NCBI RefSeq assembly: GCF_000227135.1
Contig: NC_018256.1
Coordinates: 251,969 to 315,968, forward strand
Direction: 5' to 3'
From: Leishmania donovani
Taxonomy: Eukaryota > Euglenozoa > Kinetoplastea > Trypanosomatida > Trypanosomatidae
DNA length: 64,000 nucleotides
Positions 60,324 through 64,000 of this stretch are shown piece by piece. The notes under the pieces were generated by a model. It had not been told where the DNA came from. It made no database searches and saw nothing but the letters and a program-made list of their open reading frames with translations. Within the stretch, counting starts at the first letter, position 1; every line of letters begins with the position of its first letter. The translations under genes were made by a program, and so were the position numbers.

Positions 60324-61617
60324 GGTACGCGTCACAGCACACAATCAAGAATACCGAGAGAATGAAAATGGGTACAGCAGGGAGGAGAGGGGAGGGGAGG
60401 GGAGAGGGGTCGAAAGCACCGCTAAACGCAAAAGACACACTAAAGGAATACAGATGACTGCTAATAGGGAGTGGCTTTGGGGGGAGAAATACAGAAAAGA
60501 AGGAGGGGGAGGGCTAACCCTGTGTGCGAGTGGGTTGTGAGAAAAGGGAAGTGGCAAAGCAGTTGGCACCGCAGCCGCAGCGGCAATGCAAAAAGATGAG
60601 GCCAGGTCGAAAGGCAGTGATGGATACAAGAGGTGAGTGTCGTGATGGACGCTCCACCCATTCAGGGTGTGTTCAGCATTCGCACAAGAAGAAAGGTGAG
60701 GGAGACGGGAAGAGTGCGCGAGGCGGCAAGAGAGATACCAAAGAGGCAGGCGGGTCTATCTGTTGACCTCCGCCATCCCATGAGACGCCCACAGCTCGGA
60801 AAGCCGGATAACAGGAGAAGCCGAGGCGAGCACGACGGTGAGGATTTGCAGAGTCTGCGCCTCTCTACCGTCCTTTTATGTCCGATTTGCAAGGCACACT
60901 TCCCAGGAGGGAGTAATGACTGCGAACACGTCGGCGGGCACGTTGCAAGGGACGTTTGATCTTGGCGAGTCGCGGTTTCCACTCGCTGTGCAAGCTTCAC
61001 TTGTTGGAAGGGGTAGTTGGGCGAGAGTGGGCGTGCAGCGATGTGGGCACTGTTTTTTTCTTTTCTCACGCACGCGAGCACTGCAGTTGTCCGCGCTATG
61101 AGCAACAATGTCCTTGGCAGCCACGCTGCAAGCAACGCTCCTCCTCCTCTCCTACTTGCACTTAAGCGCTTCAAGAGGGATCGCCTACGCGGACAGGCAC
61201 GCAGACAGCAGAAAGACAATCAAGGTCGCCAAGAAGCCAAACGATTCTGCACTCTGCGTCGCACCGCAACGCCCCTCGTCAGCAGCAGGGCGCGCTTCGC
61301 ACCGCGCAGAGAAAGAAGAACGTGCAGCCAGCAAAGTCCTGAACTTACGCGGAAACACGAGAACAGAAGTACCGAACCGCCTGTGCGCGCACGAGGGCGC
61401 GAGCGTGCGTGTTCACATGTCAGCGCACACAAGCACCGTGGCACCTGCGCTAGCATCAAATCTCCCTTGAACATTACGATTAGACACACAAAAAGAATCT
61501 TAAACGTCCAGATGTGTGCCATCAGCTGCACACCACACACGCTCTCACACGCACAAGCACGTGCACCCACGCGCACCTTAGGAAGACGCTGGCCAATCCC
61601 ACAAAATCATTCATGTA
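60324..61617. other. Spacer, no gene seen
   Basis: CPC leader and 3' UTR of the tail-anchored protein. Contains a GGGGA repeat at about 60386-60411. No coding composition. Confidence 0.55.
60422..60423 (-). promoter_or_regulatory. Predicted spliced-leader acceptor AG, CPC
   Basis: First AG upstream of the CPC ATG on the minus strand (TCTTTTGCGTTTAG). A long C/T tract at 60376-60410 lies downstream of it, inside the leader, and has no AG after it. The leader would be about 98 nt. Confidence 0.4.
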
Positions 61618-63072
61618 TCACGGTGCTGTCGATGCGGGATTACTCTTCCGGTGCAGCGCCACGGAGAGTAAGAAAACGAAAACCCCTAGCAGCACGAGCA
61701 GCACGCTGAGCATCCGGTAGTCGATCGGGCTGCCCTCGTCCCCGTTGTCGGTCATCCAGTCTGCCTCAGCTAACGCATCGTGGGGAGACTTCACGTGATT
61801 TTCAGCGCCACTCGCCCTGGTTGTGATCGAGCTCGCTTGTGGGGCGCTATCCTGAGATGGGGCCACGTAACCGCGCTCGAAGGCTGCTGGAAGCGGAATC
61901 GCTGCCGCCCCACGACTACCACGTCCGCGACCACGGCAGTTTTCGCGGCCCCGGCCACCACGGTCGCCGCGTCCACGGCCGCGAGCGCGTTTGTTCGAGT
62001 CCGTCGCCTGTGCAGGGCGGCTCGGCGTGAGATCGGGAATGGCAGCCAACGGCCGGTGTGGCGGAATCGGCTTCTCGGTGTAGTTGTCGCCTCGGTTGTA
62101 GTGCAGGAACCGGCACGTAGTGACCACGTGCGAACGCGTTCCACGGCACCACGTCCCGCACTGCGTCTCCCACGCCTCCTCCTTCAGCTTTCCGAAGGCA
62201 AGGTTATGGCGCAGCTCAGCCTCGAAGTAGGCCGTCCTCAGTCCGGGAATGCCGACAAACACAATGTCGGGCAGAAGATGCAGGTCGGAGCAGGTAGCTG
62301 GGTTGTGGGTCTCGCCCTTCTGCGGCTCCACATCGCGGCGGCAGATGCGCATTTTCAGCGACCTCCCCGGGTGGCGCAGGAGTGCCTGTTTGCCAGGGTT
62401 GTCGACAAGCATGTTTAGTCGAATGAACCGATCGCGTACGAGGACGCCACGGTTGCTAAGGTGGAGCTTCTGGCAGTCGAGGATGCTGTGTGGAGCGTTG
62501 GTGGTGCAGGGCTGAAAGGTGGCCTTCGGGTTGGACTTGAGCTTTCCCGGCACGTAAGAAAGGCCCCGATTCTTCACAAAAGCAGAGGTCTTGTACTGCC
62601 GAGTGCCTATGGTGATCATGAGGGGCTTGGATGAGGAGGAGGCGGTGGCAGACGGGTCCGCGACGGCGTCCTCAGGCTCATACTCGTACTCTTCCTCGTC
62701 CGCGTGCTCTTCCTCCGCATACCCCACGTCTTCCACCACGTCCTCGGCGTCCTCGTCGCCTTGTCCCCCGTCCTCTTCCGGGGACAGTTCCTCTTCCTCT
62801 GCCCCGGCGGCATCAGCCTCGGTATCGCCCCCGTTGTCGCCCGTCACCGCGTTGTCGTCCGCCTCCTTGCCCACAGAGCCGCAGGTGTCGGCAAGGCTTG
62901 CTTCGTCTTCTCCGCCCGGGTGCGGTTCCCCAGCTGCCGGCCGTGAGTCGGGTGAGCTACCAGTGGTGTCACCATCAGCTGCAGCTTTCAGAGACTTTGC
63001 CTCAGCCGGGCACGTGGCACCGGTGGAACTGCCGACACTCACGAGGGCGGCGCCTGCACCGAATCTGTCCAT
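61618..63072 (-). CDS. Tail-anchored RGG protein with three CX3H knuckles
   Basis: 484 aa, family not recognised. Residues 80-145 are strongly acidic. The central part (150-330) carries three similar Cys/His groups: C189-X10-C200-X3-H204, C244-X16-C261-X3-H265, and C305-X3-C309-X10-C320-X3-H324. The last resembles a CCCH zinc finger with loose spacing. An RGG/GRGRG box follows at 362-388. A single hydrophobic segment lies at 454-473 (MLSVLLVLLGVFVFLLSVAL), 11 residues from the C-terminus with basic residues after it: a tail anchor with the bulk in the cytosol. This suggests an RNA-binding protein held at the ER or mitochondrial surface; that is inference. The start MDRFGAG is the first Met in frame, and no AG lies in the 58 nt upstream. 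Confidence 0.78.
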   Translation of the reverse strand: MDRFGAGAALVSVGSSTGATCPAEAKSLKAAADGDTTGSSPDSRPAAGEPHPGGEDEASLADTCGSVGKEADDNAVTGDNGGDTEADAAGAEEEELSPEEDGGQGDEDAEDVVEDVGYAEEEHADEEEYEYEPEDAVADPSATASSSSKPLMITIGTRQYKTSAFVKNRGLSYVPGKLKSNPKATFQPCTTNAPHSILDCQKLHLSNRGVLVRDRFIRLNMLVDNPGKQALLRHPGRSLKMRICRRDVEPQKGETHNPATCSDLHLLPDIVFVGIPGLRTAYFEAELRHNLAFGKLKEEAWETQCGTWCRGTRSHVVTTCRFLHYNRGDNYTEKPIPPHRPLAAIPDLTPSRPAQATDSNKRARGRGRGDRGGRGRENCRGRGRGSRGAAAIPLPAAFERGYVAPSQDSAPQASSITTRASGAENHVKSPHDALAEADWMTDNGDEGSPIDYRMLSVLLVLLGVFVFLLSVALHRKSNPASTAP

Positions 63073-64000
63073 TGAGCACGATGGTGGATGAAAGGTGGAG
63101 TTTTACGAATTCGCCAAGAAGGTGGAGGCCGAACGAAGGAGGGGGTAGTGAGAACGCGCACAATTGCCTGCCTGACTGCCTGCAAGCTTTTGTGCTAGTG
63201 GAAGGCTTCCCTTCGCTCCTAGGCCCTCCGTGGTCGCAGTTGTGACGACTTTTGCCTCTCCTATTTAGCGTTGCCGCTTCCTCGCTGACTTCCAGAGAAA
63301 GATTTCTGCTTGTAAGCGTGAGCCTACGTGGCTAAAAAGTGCGCGCGAGTTGGTGCGGGTGGGTGGATGTCCATCGCCGCTGCGCCGTCGGAAGCCGCAC
63401 GGAGAGAAGAAAATGGTAGCAAAAGACAAAGCAAGGAAGAGAGCCGATTCATGTGCGTTGAAGAAGCACGTGCGCCTCTAATATATATATATACGGAAAA
63501 TTGCCGAGGGTGTAATACGTGGAAGCCCGGGAAGATGCGGAATCGGCGTGACACTCGCTCAGTTCAGTACGCAGCAAGTGATCTTAGACAATGGTGTATG
63601 CAATGATGATGCCGTACGGTGACGCTCACACATACAAGCACGCACACACACACACACACCGAGACCGTGGGAAAGAAAAGGTGGAGCGCGATTTGCCGGC
63701 CACTGAGATGACGGTGTCCCTCACCCCCTCTCCTACTCCATTCTTCTACCCGCTGCCGCCCATTTGCATGCAACGCCCCCCCCCCACACACACACACGTC
63801 CGCGCATGTTCTGTATTCGTTGGTTGTCTCTTTCTCCTCTTCAGTTTGCGTTAGTGACTGACAGGCCGGAGTCTGGAGAAAGAAAGACCCGATTCACTTG
63901 CTCCTTGTCAATCGTCTCACCTTGATGTTGTTACTGCCGTGGAGTGTCTCTCAATGTGAAGCGTGGAGACGTATGCGTACGCCAGCACGCACATATGCAT
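63073..64000. other. Right-end spacer, no gene seen
   Basis: Leader of the tail-anchored protein and further upstream spacer. Short (TA)n at about 63480-63492 and (AC)n at about 63641-63659; C10 at 63776-63785. No coding signal reaches the window edge. Confidence 0.55.

Noticed and set aside
1..64000. CRISPR arrays, phage defence, insertion sequences, tRNA or rRNA genes
   Set aside because: No regularly spaced repeats, no transposase or bacterial-type operon and no RNA gene fold recognised; the window is eukaryotic kinetoplastid DNA.

Overview
This window is nuclear DNA of a trypanosomatid, almost certainly a Leishmania species. The coding DNA is GC-rich. All 20 recognisable protein genes lie head to tail on the minus strand without introns. 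They are separated by 0.5-4 kb spacers rich in (GT/AC)n, (TA)n and purine/pyrimidine tracts, as expected of one polycistronic transcription unit processed by trans-splicing. LPG3 (GRP94) and the cathepsin B-like peptidase CPC on one unit match, from memory, chromosome 29 of Leishmania; this was not checked. No promoter, strand switch, tRNA, rRNA, CRISPR array or prokaryotic-type system is visible.

Transcription runs from high to low coordinates. From right to left: a tail-anchored RGG protein with three CX3H knuckles (61.6-63.1 kb); CPC (59.3-60.3); a 3.8 kb spacer with a possible small gene near 57.2; an acidic membrane protein (53.7-55.5); a HYLS1-like centriole protein (50.9-52.7); an FG nucleoporin (47.4-49.3); a very large protein of unknown function with an unresolved 5' frame (41.7-46.0 or beyond); a U-box protein (37.9-39.7); a small membrane protein (33.9-34.5); LPG3 (30.5-32.8); MPP10 (26.4-28.4); an unknown protein (24.5-25.3); PEX7 (22.0-23.2); an unknown protein (19.9-20.6); a frame-broken gene relic (18.4-18.9); mitochondrial EF-Ts (16.9-17.7); BBS7 (13.1-15.7); a CFAP119/C1a-32-like protein (10.0-12.1); a mitochondrial unknown (7.6-8.5); a three-RRM RGG protein (4.6-7.0); a small membrane protein (3.5-3.9); and radial spoke protein RSP4/6 (0.7-2.4).

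The genes do not form one pathway, as is usual for such units. Four serve the flagellum or basal body (RSP4/6, CFAP119-like, BBS7, HYLS1-like). Others serve ribosome biogenesis (MPP10), glycosome import (PEX7), ER folding of glycoconjugate enzymes (LPG3), lysosomal proteolysis (CPC), nuclear pores and mitochondrial translation.

The most striking structural feature is a pair of inverted 444-bp repeats (20895-21338 and 36782-37345). They look identical once an assembly gap is corrected. They bracket a 15.4 kb segment with PEX7, MPP10 and LPG3 and could seed linear amplicons. The second gap in the window lies in the 5' leader of MPP10. Several genes have a polypyrimidine tract and an AG 0-3 nt before the ATG, which helps decide starts.
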